The notes: generated by a model from the sequence alone, not told the origin. A DNA stretch of 64,000 bases from Phascolarctos cinereus (GCF_002099425.1 NW_018344057.1:7468001-7532000); one strand, 5' to 3'. Counted from the stretch's first letter, positions 34,311-46,759 are shown. Numbers and translations: made by a program.

Positions 34311-35239
34311 CTCATGTTGGCTGTCCTATACCATTCAGTTTTCTAATTCTCTGACCTTTTCATCGCATCATAAACTCAGTTAAAGAACTCTCCTAGGAGG
34401 TTAAAAAAGAAATCTACAGGCACATGCCAACACATGCATGCGTGCCACCTTCCTTTAAAAAAAATGGTAGTTCTTCTCCTCCTTACCTTCCCTTGCCCCA
34501 ACCCCTCACCGCTGGGCTTCAGCAGATAATTATTTTTGTCCAGTGGAGCTGGCATAGAATTATGATCCCTTTTCAAGCTATTATACCAGAATTCTAAGGT
34601 GGGGTGGGGAGGGAGGGTTATATTGATTCTAGCTTGATATACTCAAGGCACCAGACCTCTATCCTAACTCATGATTACTATTCATCATTGTCCACAGTTC
34701 CATAAGGAAGGCTTGTCCTTTGCCTGAATGTTCTACTCTGAACAACCCATTTCCCCACAGGAAGAGAGTTTTAGGATTCGTTTAATGACAGCTGCCATGG
34801 TGCTATTGGGTCTCCTCAAGGTTACTCTCATTTAAATGCTGTCTCCCTGTTGGCATGTTATTTCATGCTTTTTGCTTCTCCTTTTCGATAGAAAGGAATG
34901 AAATGAGCTGAATCTTCCAGTGGGGATTGAGGGGTTTTTCCTGCCTCAGCACCAGCACCTGCTCTCTGCAACCAGCTGGCATGGCCTCTTTGGTGGTGGC
35001 GGGGGAAGCCTGGGGGAGGTGAGAGGAAAAAGATATTAGTTGGAAATTAAATGTGGAGGAGGGAACATAGAGGATTGCGTGGAAAAACAAGGACTTTGAA
35101 AGGAAAGAAACCATGTGTAGAAGAAGGAGGGATGAGGGAGGGGGGAAGGAACAAATCAAAAAAATTAAGACCTTCTAATTGTTCCGGTTGCCTATAGCAT
35201 CTCTTTCAGCCCTAATTAGGCTATCACTGGTTATCTGCC
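34311..35239. other. Unassigned sequence
   Basis: Nothing nameable; 34960-35160 is purine-rich. Confidence 0.5.
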
Positions 35240-35730
35240 CCTCAGTTTGGAATCAAGGTCTTTGATAATACAATCCAGCCCACCTTTCCAACCTCATTTT
35301 CCACTAGTCTACACTCCAGTCAAACTGAAGTCAAATGCATCTTACCCTTTTACCACCTATGTACTCTTTGTATCATTGCCTTCATCCAGAATGCCTTGCC
35401 CTGCTTCCACATCTCTACCCCTCCAAAATCAACCCGTTCTACAAAACTCAGCTCAAACACCACGGCCTCCATGAAGTTGTTATCGATCCCCTTAGCTCCA
35501 AGGGATCGTCTCTCTCAGAGGATTCATGGCACAAGGTTCACATTTTTCTTAAGCACTTATCATATTATGATTTATATTATAGTTGTTTGTATACCAGTTA
35601 TTTTCCTTATTAGATTTTCATCTCCTTGTGGGTGAGGACTATATCCTATAAATCTTTGTATTCTCACATAACCTAGTGTCAGGACCCAAATATAGTAGTG
35701 ATTCAGTAAGTATTGTCAAATGAACAGAAA
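35240..35730 (+). repeat. L2 3' UTR
   Basis: ctccagtcaaactgaagtca, atccagaatgccttgccctg, caaaactcagctcaaacacc, ttttcatctccttgtgggtg follow L2 order. The overlapping short frames here are L2 shadow frames. Confidence 0.75.
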
Positions 35731-36299
35731 CCAGAATAAACTGTCCAAAAGCTTCAGGGAACTGAGACTGGAGTATGAATGACCTGGTAAAGAACTCTCT
35801 CCCAAAGAACTTCATTTCATTTTAAAAAACCTGTTGGAAGGTCTTGTACAAAGATACAATATCACAACAATGGCCTCGATCTTATCTCCAAAAGAATGAT
35901 GGGAACCAAATACAGAAGTTGCAGACATTCAGTAATCACAAAGAAAGAAACGCGCTTAGGAAGGGGTGATTTTGAAGTGACTCTGAATGGCTAATTCAGC
36001 ATGTTGAATGGCTGGGGAGCGTTAACTACTTGCAAAAGATCCGGTAATAAACAAGAATGGGCTTGGATTTTTTTTTTGAATGGAGGGAGTATCAAGGATT
36101 GAACTAGGATATGGAGAGCCATATCCCTTTTACTTTGAAGAGGTGAGATGAGGGAGGCAGTATCAGGTGGTGGGATGCGGGATGCTGAGAGGAGGTAGGC
36201 CCCAGCCCACTTTGGGGGTGGTACACATGATACTGGTCAGATAATGAACTTGAGCTGCAGGACTATGGGATTGCCATAGAGAGGAAGTAAACTCCCTCA
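35731..36299. other. Unassigned sequence
   Basis: No family recognised. Confidence 0.5.
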
Positions 36300-36648
36300 G
36301 ATGTTAGTACGAAAACTCTTGCCTTGTGTATTGCCCTTTCAATAGAGGAAAAGATGCAAATGGCTCCCAGGTCTACATATCTAGCCCTAATCTTCCTCCT
36401 GAGCTATAGTCCCACACATCAACTAATTGGATATTTCCAATTGGATTTCCCCCTAGACAATCTTAACATGTTCAAAACAAAATACATTCTCTCCTTCTTA
36501 AACCTTCCACTCTTCCTAACTTCTTTTATATCTGAAAAGGATACCACCATACTTCCAGTCATCTAGGTTCACAATTGCTGGGTCATCTTCTATTCTTCCT
36601 TCTTCTTTACTCTTCACATCCACTTTTCAAGTCTTGTCAATTCTAGCC

Positions 36649-36905
36649 CAGGCAGCTAGGTAGCGTTGTGTATACAGTGCTGGGCCTGGATTCAAGAAGA
36701 CCCGAGTTCAAATGTGGCCTGACAAACTTACTATCTATGTAACTCTAGGCAAGTCACTTAACCACTGTCTGCCTCAGTTTCCTCAACTGTAAAATAGGGA
36801 TAATAATAGTACCCACCTCCCAGGATTGTTGTGAGGCTTAAATGAGATAATATTTGTAAAGTGCTTAACACAATGCCTGGCACTTAGTAGGTAGTTAACA
36901 ATTAC
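36649..36905 (+). repeat. MIR/CORE-SINE inside L2
   Basis: aggcagctaggtagcgttgt, actctaggcaagtcacttaa, ggattgttgtgaggcttaaa, atgcctggcacttagtaggt. Confidence 0.88.
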
Positions 36906-36908
36906 TTA

Positions 36909-36950
36909 TTTCCTTCTTTCCTTCCTTCCTTCTTTTCTTCCTTTTTTCCT
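36909..36950. repeat. (TTCC)n microsatellite
   Basis: Short imperfect TTCC tract at the end of the MIR-like SINE. Confidence 0.85.
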
Positions 36951-37480
36951 TCTACCTCCACAGTATATCTTGCTCTTCACTCACAGTTTCACCACCCTAT
37001 TTCAGTCTCCCCTCAATTAGTCCCTCCAATCTCCAATCCATCCTCCATATAACCTCCAGAGTGTTAGTCCTAAAGCAGAGGTCTGACCATGCTGCTTTTC
37101 TCACTATAATGTCTGAGTGGCTCCCAACCTGACTCTAGGTCTAGGATAAAATATGCACTTCTCTAATGCTTAAAGCTTTCCACAATCTAGCTATCAGCTT
37201 ACCTTTCCAGGTGTGCTGTATATCACTTCCCATCACAAACTCGAGAGTCTGGACTAATTAGCTTGTTTCTTCACACCCAACATTCCATCGCCTCTCTTTG
37301 CCTTTGCACAGAATGCTTCCTGTGCCTAGGATGCCATTCTCCAAGACTGCTGTTTCTAGGCATTGCTAGCTTTCTTCAAATATCAGCTCAAGTACCCCCT
37401 TCTTTATGAAATCTTTCCTGAACCTTTCCTCTGTCCCCTACTACACATTTCTTCTCAATTGCCCTTTATTTGCTTTGTAT

Positions 37481-39559
37481 ATATAACCATCAGGGGTAGC
37501 ATATGAGTGAGTTTAGGGCTTTTGAGCCTCAAGAGACTCACTGAAAGGATCCTGGCCATGACAGCATCACTATGGTAACCACTGCATGTGCAATTTAAGC
37601 CATCTAGCTAGACCCCAGCACAGGCATGAAACCCTCATGTTCCTCTCCTCTAGGGCTAGGTTTTTGAAGTATAGCATGTGGAAAAGTCCAAAGCCTCTAA
37701 AGTGAAGCAGTAACTTTTCCTTACAGTATTCCTTTCAGGTTCAAGTGTATGCAGAAAGGGAATAAATCTAGAGGTGTCTGTGAAAGTCTTATGGGGGGGG
37801 GGAGAGGGGAGACAAAAAAAACCTACCTAGTACTCTTTGTTTCTGACTTTTGTCTTGAGCTCTTCCCCTAGCCTGGCCTTGCTGAATAAAATTGTCTCTC
37901 TTCTCCCAAAAGGTAAATTCTTTTTTATCAAATGATACATAAAACAATCAAGTGGAAATAAGTATAAATGGTCATTAAGATTCATGTACATATAGGGTGT
38001 ATATGTGTGTGTGTGTGTGTTTGTGTATATGTTGTAGGTGTATGTCCACATGGGTTTGTCTAAATGTAGCTATAGGGAGGCATGGACAAGCATTCTGTAA
38101 TCTTGCCCACCCCTCTCCAAGGGAGAATTGATTCCTGCCAGGAGGGGAGCAAGCGATTGGAGTGGCTGGACACTGTGATTTCTTCAGAGAGTGGGTACCA
38201 GACTAGAATTATATCTCTTTGCCTCCACCCTCCAAAAAAATGCTAGTCTAGGGGAAGTTATTTTTAAGTTTAGTCTACTTTCCTGGATATTATCCTTAAA
38301 GAGGAAGAAGTACCCCAAACTTATATCTGAAAGCCTAACTCTCTTCACATTGAATGCTAGTTACACAAAAGATTATCATAAACAGTGAAAATAAACACAT
38401 TTATGTAAACAAATCAAAGAAATTATATAGATTAAAATAGAACAGACAACACAGAGAGTGAATGAGCTCTTCCACTGGGAACAAGATATTTTGCCTCAAC
38501 TGAGGATCCCTGATGTCATCTAAGAAGAAATTTCCTGAAGTCTCTAGGGAGGCAAGCTGAAAATCAGGAATGTATTGAGCCACTAGTATGTCTGCCACTA
38601 CACAAAATATTTTTTCTCTCTCTTGGGTCTGCTTATGTACCAGCCTTGAACCTGAGTAACATAAACACTTTAGATAACAAAGATAAATGAAAGCAAAAAT
38701 TATTAGAGAAATCAAAACCCTGAATTCCTGTGGCTTGTCCAACTCTTCGGATGAAAAGAGGCAAAGGTTCTTTCCTAACAGAGGGAGAATCTGCTTTTAG
38801 TTGGGTAGGTAGAGAAGGAGCATGAAAAAAATTGTTAGCTGGGCTGAGGTTGCTCAGCATTTGTAGCTGGAGTGCTAACCACCTCATCCACTAGGCTCAT
38901 GTTTGGTCAGCCAGTCAGGTTCAGTCTAGCTCGTAGTTCATGAATTTAACAGGCACGTGCAATAAGCTTAGCTGATAGAGTGACTGTAACTCTGGACTTC
39001 TCTCTCCTTCTGAGCCAGCCTGAAGTCAGTCTTGCCACAGCTTTGGTGTCTATTGATTTCTGCTCTCAGTTGAAAGAGATTAGAGATGGCTACCACTTTG
39101 TGAGCTTCCAAAGGTCACATAAACAAACCACCAGAAGTCTGGAAGCTGGAGTTGATGCCACATTTTGCCAGACAAGTAGGTGTGATGTACTAAGTGACCT
39201 TGGCTTGACAGTGCTAAGATTTGGACTCACCCAGTGGCTATGCTGTTAGAAATGAACAATGAGCCCACTCTCTCCATAGACCAAAGAAGCATTATTCCTA
39301 CGTTGGATGTGGGGGAGGATATTTATACTTCTGTAATGCCTCATCTTCCCATAAATATCCCTTTGTCAAAGCTAATTGATATTAATTGGTTAAGTGGAAT
39401 TTGAGTGCTAATCATTGGTGGGGGAACGCACTGAAACTAGGGCCTTGAATCAATAGCATTTGAGAAAGACTTCCCTTACCCCTCAGGGGTACCACTAGAA
39501 CCCTAATGGGAGATGTTACCTATATTTGCTCTGGAAACTCAAACCACTAGTATGAGTGC
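37481..39559. other. Unassigned 2-kb stretch
   Basis: No gene or repeat named. A G run lies at 37792-37802 and a (TG)n tract at 38002-38024. Short frames at 38401-38742 (-) and 38980-39249 (+) lack recognisable domains. Confidence 0.45.
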
Positions 39560-39780
39560 AAGGTGGGAGAGTAAGAACAGAGTACCACAATGCTGGGAAC
39601 ACCTCTATCATCCTCTGCTCCTGGTCATCACTCTGATATTGAACAGCCTTCCACCTACTCCATTAGACTGTAAGCTCCTTGAAGGCAGAAAAATCTTTTG
39701 CCTCTTTTTATCCCTAGTGCTCAGCATATTGCCTGGCACATAGTAGGTGCTAAATAAATGTTTATTGATTGATGGTTTCT
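39560..39780 (+). repeat. L2 3' end
   Basis: ctgtaagctccttgaaggca, agcatattgcctggcacata, gtaggtgctaaataaatgtt, tgattgatgg. Confidence 0.88.
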
Positions 39781-40012
39781 CTTCAGCTACCTAAAATGGC
39801 CTTACCATAGCCATACCACCATGGGTTTCCTGATTACCCCCACAGAACCACATTCCAGGTCAAGGGCCAGACACATTACTGGAACTGGGGTAGTGATGGG
39901 TAAGTCCCCTCCTTTGAGGTTTGTGTAATCATGTCTCTATGAGCAGGGCCAAAAAGCTGGTGACGTTGATATTTTGTATATACTTATATGTGTATGTGCT
40001 GTTTCTCCCCCC

Positions 40013-40200
40013 CAAAAAAGCCATTTCCTTGAAGGCAGACATTATTTGGTTTTTGTCTTTGTATTCAATCAGTCAGTCAATAAACATTTATTAAGTACCT
40101 ACTATGCCTTTGGCACTGTGCTAAGCACTATGGACACACAGAAAGGCTAAAAACAATCTTTGCTCTTGAGGAGTTCACAAGCAAATTCTGTTCCCAGAAC
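40013..40200. repeat. L2 3' end (-) inserted in an L2 3' end (+)
   Basis: A sense L2 terminus (ccttgaaggcagacattatt ... gtctttgtattc) breaks at about 40058 and continues at about 40188 (cccagaacccagtacaatgg). Between lies an antisense L2 terminus (aaacatttattaagtaccta, aggagttcacaagc). Confidence 0.65.
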
Positions 40201-41011
40201 CCAGTACAATGGGTGACTAAAAAATGATTGCTTGCTCGTCTTACTGATTGAAGAAGGTTTATCTGTTGCTAGTTCTGAAGGAGGGTAAACTTTTAAGAGG
40301 TTTGTGTATTGTCAGTTCACACATTGCCTATTAATTTATAAGCTGCCACAGCTACAGCTCTCTCTTATCCTTAATACAATCTGCTTTTCACTTTCAGGTG
40401 ATGCATTCATTTCTTTGTTCATATTTTCATACTGGAAAAGATTAAGGAATCCAGACTGTATCTCTGCTACCTTAAGGGATGAACTCTATCAAGATAAAAA
40501 TTTTCTGTCTAAAAAGTCTGTGTTGCCAAGCTGCATGTATCTGTGTGTGTGTTTAAACTGTTAAATAGTTGGGTTCCCTTTTTTGGGTTCACTTCAATTT
40601 TCTGGGCCTCAGTTTCCTCATCTATAAAATTAGAAGAACAGACTAGGATCACTTTGGAGACCTCTCACAAATCTCTGTGGTTCGTGTGTCCCACCTAGGG
40701 GCACCTTGCACACTTCAGTGGGTGGCACTTCCCAAAAAGTGGCCATCATCTCCCTAATATGGTTAAACTACTCCCGCCAAATTAGCACCTGAGAACACTT
40801 GAAGCATGGTACTTGCCCTACCAAAGAGTGCTTTCAGTCCCTATACAAGTGCTCAGGTTAATAACTTATAAAACTTTTTTTAACACAGTAATCGGCATAG
40901 AAAGGACTTGTGTTTGAGTTACAGATAGCAAAAAAATAAAACGATAGTAGAAAACTCCTCGCCTTTTCAGTGGAGCTCTTTTTTTCCCACAGATGCAGTG
41001 CTCTACAGGCT
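40201..41011. other. Mostly unassigned; MIR3-like scrap at 40595-40680
   Basis: ctgggcctcagtttcctcat and ggatcactttggagacctct are a MIR3-like CORE and tail; the rest is unassigned. Confidence 0.5.
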
Positions 41012-41258
41012 TGGGGCTGTTAGGTAGTGCAGTGAATAGACCACTAAGCCTAAAGTTGGGAAGACCTGAATTCAAACACAACCTTAGACACAAATTATCA
41101 GTGTGACCCTGGGCAAGTCACTTGACCCTTTTTACCTCAATTTCCTCATCTGTAAAATGACCGGCAGAAGGAAATGGTGAACCACGTCAGAATCTTCGCC
41201 GAGAAAACTCCAAATGGCGTCACGAAGAGTTGGATGCAACTGAAACCACTCAACACCA
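41012..41258 (+). repeat. Mar1-type CORE-SINE
   Basis: ggctgttaggtagtgcagtg, tgtgaccctgggcaagtcac, gaaggaaatggtgaaccacg, gcgtcacgaagagttggatg. Confidence 0.92.
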
Positions 41259-41371
41259 GCAGGAACTACGAACTTATCTTGCCAGAGTCCGTTTCTTCTT
41301 GAATAGCCCATTCTGGTTACCACTCTCCCTGTCTCCCTTTGGAGAAAACCCTTGAGTTTGCCAGCTACTAA

Positions 41372-41480
41372 TAATCAACAAGCATTTATTAAGTACCTAC
41401 TGTGTGCCAGGCACTGTTAGGTTCTGAGGACAGAAAGACAAAAATGAAATAGCCACTGCCTTCAAGAAGCTTACATAAGG
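41372..41480 (-). repeat. L2 3' terminus
   Basis: caagcatttattaagtacct, actgtgtgccaggcactgtt, gccttcaagaagcttacata. Confidence 0.88.
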
Positions 41481-41615
41481 GGAGAGAGCACGTGTGTGTG
41501 TCTACACACACACACACATATGCATACACATGTACATACGCAGATACATAAAATACATAAATGGCAAATACAAGGTAATGGCATTGCAGTGTGGCAAACT
41601 GTCCTTGGACCTGCT

Positions 41616-41895
41616 CCTCCCGTGGCCCCCACTCTTGAGGTTCCTTTTCCCTAGTAATCCCTGCTGGGGAAAGGGTCAGATGTTCACGGGGTATGATCGT
41701 CCCCTTCTCCTGGTATGACTGTGCATTTCTCTGTGCATTTCATACACTTATATGACTGCTTCTTTTTGCCCCTTTCCTGTTATTTCCATGGTCAGACGGT
41801 GCCTAAGTACTGTGCTTGGTAAATGTCTGTTGACTTGCCTTGCCTCCGCTATCACTCCCAGCTTTTCCCGCTGTATTTGACATAGGTGAAAACGT
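41616..41895 (+). repeat. Unnamed repeat R, copy 1
   Basis: Shares with 46760-46996: gggaaaggg.., ccttctcctggtatgact, tgttgacttgcc.., ctatcactccc.., and a final ..ggtgaaaa. Its family is unknown to me; the end resembles an L2-like terminus (aagtactgtgcttggtaaat). Confidence 0.55.
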
Positions 41896-42060
41896 TTCGA
41901 ATTATGACTCTGAGGACAATAGAGTGGGAGCTGTGTAGAGAATGGGTTAAAAAGGGAAGGGACTTTAGGCAGGCAGACAATTAGGAAACTATTGCAGTAG
42001 TTCAGGTGAGAGGTAAAGGGGGCCAGAACTACTAACACCAAACCATCTTCCAAGAGCTGC
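41896..42060 (-). repeat. L2 fragment
   Basis: ttaggaaactattgcagtag and ttcaggtgagaggtaaaggg are the complement of the L2 region encoding the HLDYCNS-like word. It underlies part of the 175-codon minus-strand frame at 41748-42275. Confidence 0.7.
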
Positions 42061-42133
42061 ATACAACTGTGACTTACGGAATTGCATTGAGTGAAGGTAC
42101 TGAGCAAGGCGCGTGTGGAAGCAGGACCCTGAG

Positions 42134-42231
42134 GAGGGGTGGAGAACCGGCGGCCTTGAGGCCACAGTGTCCCTCTAGGTCCTGTACAGAACAAATCCAG
42201 TTTGGATTCAGTCAAAGGGCCGAACTTGAGA
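42134..42231. mobile_element. MITE family A, internally deleted
   Basis: aggggtggagaaccggcggc, cttgaggccacagtg, acagaacaaatcc and gtttggattcagtcaaaggg: both arms are present but shortened. Confidence 0.75.
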
Positions 42232-42667
42232 ACCAATCTTTGTATTTCTCTCTCCAGAATTGAACCACCCTCCATCCCCCATTCATCTTTCTACTCTGCA
42301 CCATTCCCAATCCATTCCTTGTCTTCTCAATGCCATCGCAGTACTAGCAGTTGACCAACCAAAAAAGCATGGTTGGGAGAACTCCTTTGTGTGTCTGTGA
42401 TTTTATCCTCCCCTTGTATGTGCATATGGTGATCACTTTTAAAGTGTCTTGGCTAAGTTGGGAAAATGTAAACCAGGAAATTAATTATTCCATGTGAGCA
42501 AGGTCCAGGCTTGCTCCTTCATATTGAGGCTGTCTTCTTGTTCTTTAACCTGCTCTTTTTCTGGTCCTTGTTCACGTAGTTTCTCTTTCTCTGTTTCTTT
42601 GTCTCTTTCTGTATGTTTTTTTCTGGGTCTCTGTCTCTCTACATCTCTGTCTGTCTATGTCTCTGTC
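42232..42667. other. Unassigned sequence
   Basis: CT-rich towards the right end, leading into the CTAT array. Confidence 0.5.
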
Positions 42668-42699
42668 TCCATCTATCTATCCATCTATCTATCTATCTA

Positions 42700-42749
<50 letters not shown>
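42668..42749. repeat. (CTAT)n microsatellite
   Basis: About 19 CTAT units with a CATC and a CTAAT interruption; it leads directly into the higher-order array. Confidence 0.95.
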
Positions 42750-42750
<1 letters not shown>

Positions 42751-43210
42751 ATCTATGTGTGTATGTATCTATCTATCATCTACGTGTGTATGTATCTATC
42801 TATTATCTATGTGTGTATGTATCTATCTATCATCTATGTGTGTATGTATCTATCTATCATCTATGTGTGTATGTATCTATCTATCATCTATGTGTGTATG
42901 TATGTATCTATCATCTATGTGTGTATGTATCTATCATCTATGTGTGTATGTATCTATCTATCATCTATGTGTGTATGTATCTATCTATCATCTATGTGTG
43001 TATGTATCTATCATCTATGTGTGTATGTATGTATCTATCTATCATCTATGTATGTATGTATCTATCTATCTATCATCTATGTGTGTATGTATCTATCTAT
43101 CATCTATGTGTGTATGTATCTATCTATCATCTATGTGTGTATGTATCTATCATCTATGTGTGTATGTATCTATCTATCATCTATGTGTGTATGTATCTAT
43201 CTATCTATCT
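42750..43210. repeat. Higher-order minisatellite built from CTAT and TGTA units
   Basis: Seventeen units of catctatgtgtgtatgtatc plus 1-3 copies of tatc. Unit starts are 42750, 42777, 42804, 42831, 42858, 42885, 42912, 42935, 42962, 42989, 43012, 43043, 43074, 43101, 43128, 43151 and 43178: eleven 27-base, three 23-base and two 31-base intervals. Because 27 is a multiple of three, all three plus frames stay open for about 206 codons as a 9-residue repeat (IYVCMYLSI); these are not genes. Confidence 0.97.
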
Positions 43211-43604
43211 TTGTCTCTGTCTTTCCAGTGTAAAGTGGCTTTCTACCACATTAATGCTATGGATCAATTCGGTCCCATGATTCTGGTTTCCTACCATATT
43301 GGTCTCTTTCTCCCTTCAATATCCCATTGTTCTATTGCCACTACCTCTGTCCCTGACATACACTCCAGGAAGGCATAACCATTCTTCTAAATGTTAATCT
43401 GCTCCATGCATGATCACTACCACAGCCACATTCCTTCTGTGCGGCGCCTCTTTTTATAACTATTGTTGATTGCCTGCTATCTGCTCTCGTCTTCAGAAAA
43501 TGTCATAGGTCTTTAAAGATAAAGATATCTAGGTCAACATCCCTCTATAATATGTGACACATTTTTAGGTCTTTCAAACAAGTCCAGAGTCAAAATGCCA
43601 CTAA
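43211..43604. other. Unassigned sequence
   Basis: No family clearly recognised. Confidence 0.45.
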
Positions 43605-44040
43605 ACCAGAGGTTTTTCCACTTTTTTCCATGTCATGGAAGTTTAGTAAAGTGTACTGACCCCTTTAGTATAGGCAGCTTAATGGACAGAGCTCTAGGCC
43701 TGGAGTGAGGAAGATGTGAGTTCACATCTTGCCTCAGACACTTACTAGCTGTGTCTCCTAGGCAAGTTAGAGGTTAAAATGGAGATAATAATAGCAGCTA
43801 CTTTCCAAAGGTGCTGTGTGAATCAAATGAGTTAATACATGAAAAGCACTTAATACAGTACCTGGCACATAGTAGGAGCTTAAGAAATGCTTTTTTCTTT
43901 CCTTCTCATAAAAATGTTTTTAAAATGAATAAGATAAAATATATAGGATTATTAAAAAACTAATTATATTGGGATACAGCTATGAAAACAAAAATTTAAA
44001 AATAAATTTGTGGACCCCCGTTAAAAAACCCCTCCATTAA
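43605..44040 (-). mobile_element. MITE family B, split by a MIR
   Basis: Left part 43605-43666 (accagaggtttttccac ... gtactgacccct); right part 43906-44040 (aaatgaataagataaaatat, ttatattgggatacagctat, ttgtggacccccgttaaaaa). These are the complement of the 58708-58916 element. Confidence 0.65.
43667..43905 (+). repeat. MIR/CORE-SINE inside MITE B
   Basis: ggcagcttaatggacagagc, tgcctcagacacttactagc, gtgctgtgtgaatcaaatga, agtacctggcacatagtagg. Confidence 0.85.
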
Positions 44041-44463
44041 ACCATTAAGCCATTCTTTCTGTTCCTCCACTTAGGTCCCACAGCCCGATTCTCAATACAG
44101 AGGTTCTAATTAAGTGGCTGTGAGGACAGCTCCATTAGCTCTCTCTGGTTCTCACTCCCAAAGGAGACAAGGCAATTTGGTCCCATTCATTTCTTCACTT
44201 CCCCATGCCCCTCTACTGAGTCAGTACCGCCTATTCAATCTATTTGCAATTGGGGAAAATACTCATCTTCTTTTCTATTTACCCTCCCATTTCCTGTCAC
44301 CCTCCATGCTAGTTGGGGATAGGACATACAAATTATCTCGAGGCACAGAGAAATATCCAGAAAGCCCAGTGGGGAAAGGGGGAAATATGGTGTCTACCAG
44401 CTGAGCAAGTGTTTGTGATTTGCAAAGATTCATGACAGCAGCCGCTGTGGCTGCTTCTCCCTC
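44041..44463. other. Unassigned sequence
   Basis: No family recognised; the frame at 44114-44404 has no known similarity. Confidence 0.45.
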
Positions 44464-44690
44464 CCAGCTAAATAGAATACAGCACTGGTGTCAGGAAGAC
44501 CTGGGATTGAATTTACCACAAACACTTGCTAACTGTGTGACCTTGGGCAAGTCATCTAACCTCTCTCAGTCTCAGTTTCCTTATCTATAAAATGGGGATA
44601 ATAATAGCACCTACTTTACAGTGCTGTTGTGAGAATCAAATGAGAAAACATACAGAGCGCTTTGTAAACCTTAAATGATATCTAAATGTG
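44464..44690 (+). repeat. MIR-family SINE
   Basis: tgtgaccttgggcaagtcat, ctcagtttccttatctataa, tgttgtgagaatcaaatgag, gcgctttgtaaaccttaaat. Confidence 0.9.
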
Positions 44691-44699
44691 GAACACTAG

Positions 44700-45060
44700 A
44701 TACTTCTACCCTCTAAACCAGACCACCAAGTACCATACCTGGGAGGAGTTAATCCATTAAAACTCTAGTCCCATGAACCTCGTGTCTTCATCTTTACCCT
44801 GGCAATTTTCTACACTGTTGTTATAAACTCTTACTACCACCTGGCTTCCCACCTCTTGTCCCAAGAACTGATATCAAATCCATGCTACCATTGCCTCTTG
44901 AAAGGTCATGGAGCACCATTTTGGGGTCCCTTCCCTGGCTGTCACCTATGTGTATTGTTTCTCCCTTTTGAATGTAAGCTCCCATGGGCAGAGATTGTCT
45001 TATTCCTGTTTTTGTATCCCCCACACAGGGCTTGGCACATATTAGACATTAGCAGACTAT
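44700..45060 (+). repeat. L2-like 3' UTR
   Basis: ttgaatgtaagctcccatgg, gcagagattgtcttattcct, gggcttggcacatattagac; the upstream part (ccttccctggctgtcaccta) belongs to a related 3' UTR variant. Confidence 0.65.
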
Positions 45061-46759
45061 TTTCATTCATTTCTTCTTTCAAAAGTATTGAGGACATTCT
45101 TATATTCCTTCTTACTTACTAATGGCATTGCCAGAGGACTTTATCCATTAGAAAGACATGGTAAGAAGCCCTCCTCCTCACCGTACCCATGGTGGGTGGG
45201 TACCTTTTGTAGCTTCTTTTCCTGTTTCCACCAAAGTGCCCAGGATCTGAGTACCCACCTGATATAAACCTTTCTTCTCCAAGGCTTTACAGACATTTAA
45301 TCTTCCAAATCCTTACCATTGTACCATGATGAGGAAGAAGCTGACAAGTATTTTCAACTGTTTTACCAAATAGAAAACTTATTCCCTCTGCCTCAGTGGG
45401 GATGCACAAAGCCGCATTTGATGGTTATTAATTTGGCAGTAAGCCAGAGATAAAACCCAGGAGTCCTTGCCCCCCAGGTGTTCCTTTCTAACCACTAGAT
45501 TTTCACTCCTCCCCAGCTTAAATGTGCCTCTTATGACAGCCCCTCCTGGTGTTTTCAAGTAATGCTTTCCATCCCTGCAAAGAAACATTTAAATGCCTTC
45601 AAATCCCTGTCTTGAAACCTAGGTTCATTAAGACCACTACATTTTAATCTTTTTTTTTTATATTACTGTGTTTCTTGATTTATCATGCCTCTTCCCAAAT
45701 GGGAGCCTAGTGACTTTCAATTATCATTCTCTAAGTTGTGATGTGTTTATGTTTATGGCAAGGGACTTTGATACAGTTATCATTCGTACTGTGTTTTTCA
45801 TACTCTCAGAATTTCTTTGCCTACATTACACAACTTAAAATCTACTGTGCAATCTTTATGCTCTAGGTCTCATTTGCTTTCAGACTATAGGGTCTTAGTA
45901 TCCATGTGTCACCTGGCTCATGGATGTTTTATTCATAGATGTGCCTGTTCCCAAGCAAGAAAACCAAATAGAGATTAATTCACTTTTTAAAAATGGAAAA
46001 TCCACAGTTCTCATTTGTAAGCCTGCTGCCCCTTCCTCTCTTAGGTGTATCTGCAAGCTCAATCAGAAGCTAATTGAATTGGATTGTATTGCTTTTCTGA
46101 ATTGATTTGACAGCAGTGTTACTCTGTTCTCAGGCACTTCTGTCACAGAGAACTGACTCCTTTTTTTAAGTTGCTGCATTGGTGACCTCTTCCTGATGAT
46201 ACATAGCTGACGGACTGTACTTTTGAATTGCTGTGAGCTGGTCATTTTCCTTTTGTGTGGCAGGCAAGGTACAGAGGTAGGGGAATGCAGGGATTGTTGA
46301 ATGCACTCAGTGTCGACGTAAGAAATTTTCAGAGTTTGGAAACAACAAAACGTTTCCTGTGGGCATCTTGGCAATGCCCTTAGTATTGACAATTGGTTTT
46401 GTACCTGAAATCCATCTCCTTCACTTGGGTCATCTTCACAAGGCCTTTTAGCTCAAGATTAATCTTAAACTCTTAGCTATTGCTTGAGCTTGAACTCACC
46501 TTGGAGTATATCAACTGCCTCTGGGATTGAATACCAGGTCAGCATGCAGGAGATTTTTTTTTTTCAGATAGTATATCTTGGCAGCTTTCCCAGAATGAAT
46601 GGACTGCCATCTTTAGTAGGCCTCCAAATTCTGTAGACTAAGGGGAGTCAGGACCATAACTTGTGTAGAGGAAACAGGGCTTTGCACCAGGCATCAATAC
46701 TCAAGGAGGCCCATTCTCTCCCTACTGCATACTTACTTTGCAGTCTTCTGCTTGCCTGA
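45061..46759. other. Unassigned 1.7-kb stretch
   Basis: No repeat or gene recognised. The minus-strand frame 46063-46392 (109 codons) shows no family I know. Confidence 0.45.

Larger units (their letters stand above)
36300..37480 (+). repeat. L2 LINE, post-RT region and 3' UTR
   Basis: Order: tcccaggtctacatatctag (YADDSQVY-like region), aatcttaacatgttcaaaac, a MIR-like SINE, then ctccaatccatcctccatat, caaagcctctgaccatgctg-like words at 37075, tgcttaaagctttccacaat, and agctcaagtacccccttctt. Confidence 0.78.

Noticed and set aside
41748-42275. 175-codon minus-strand frame
   Set aside because: Covers repeat R, an L2 fragment and a MITE; the only recognisable words are L2.
42750-43210. CRISPR array
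   Set aside because: Units are simple-sequence derived with no unique spacers, in a vertebrate genome.
42613-43378. Three overlapping plus-strand frames of about 206 codons
   Set aside because: They are translations of the CTAT/TGTA array; the repeat unit is a multiple of three and the frames begin and end with the array.
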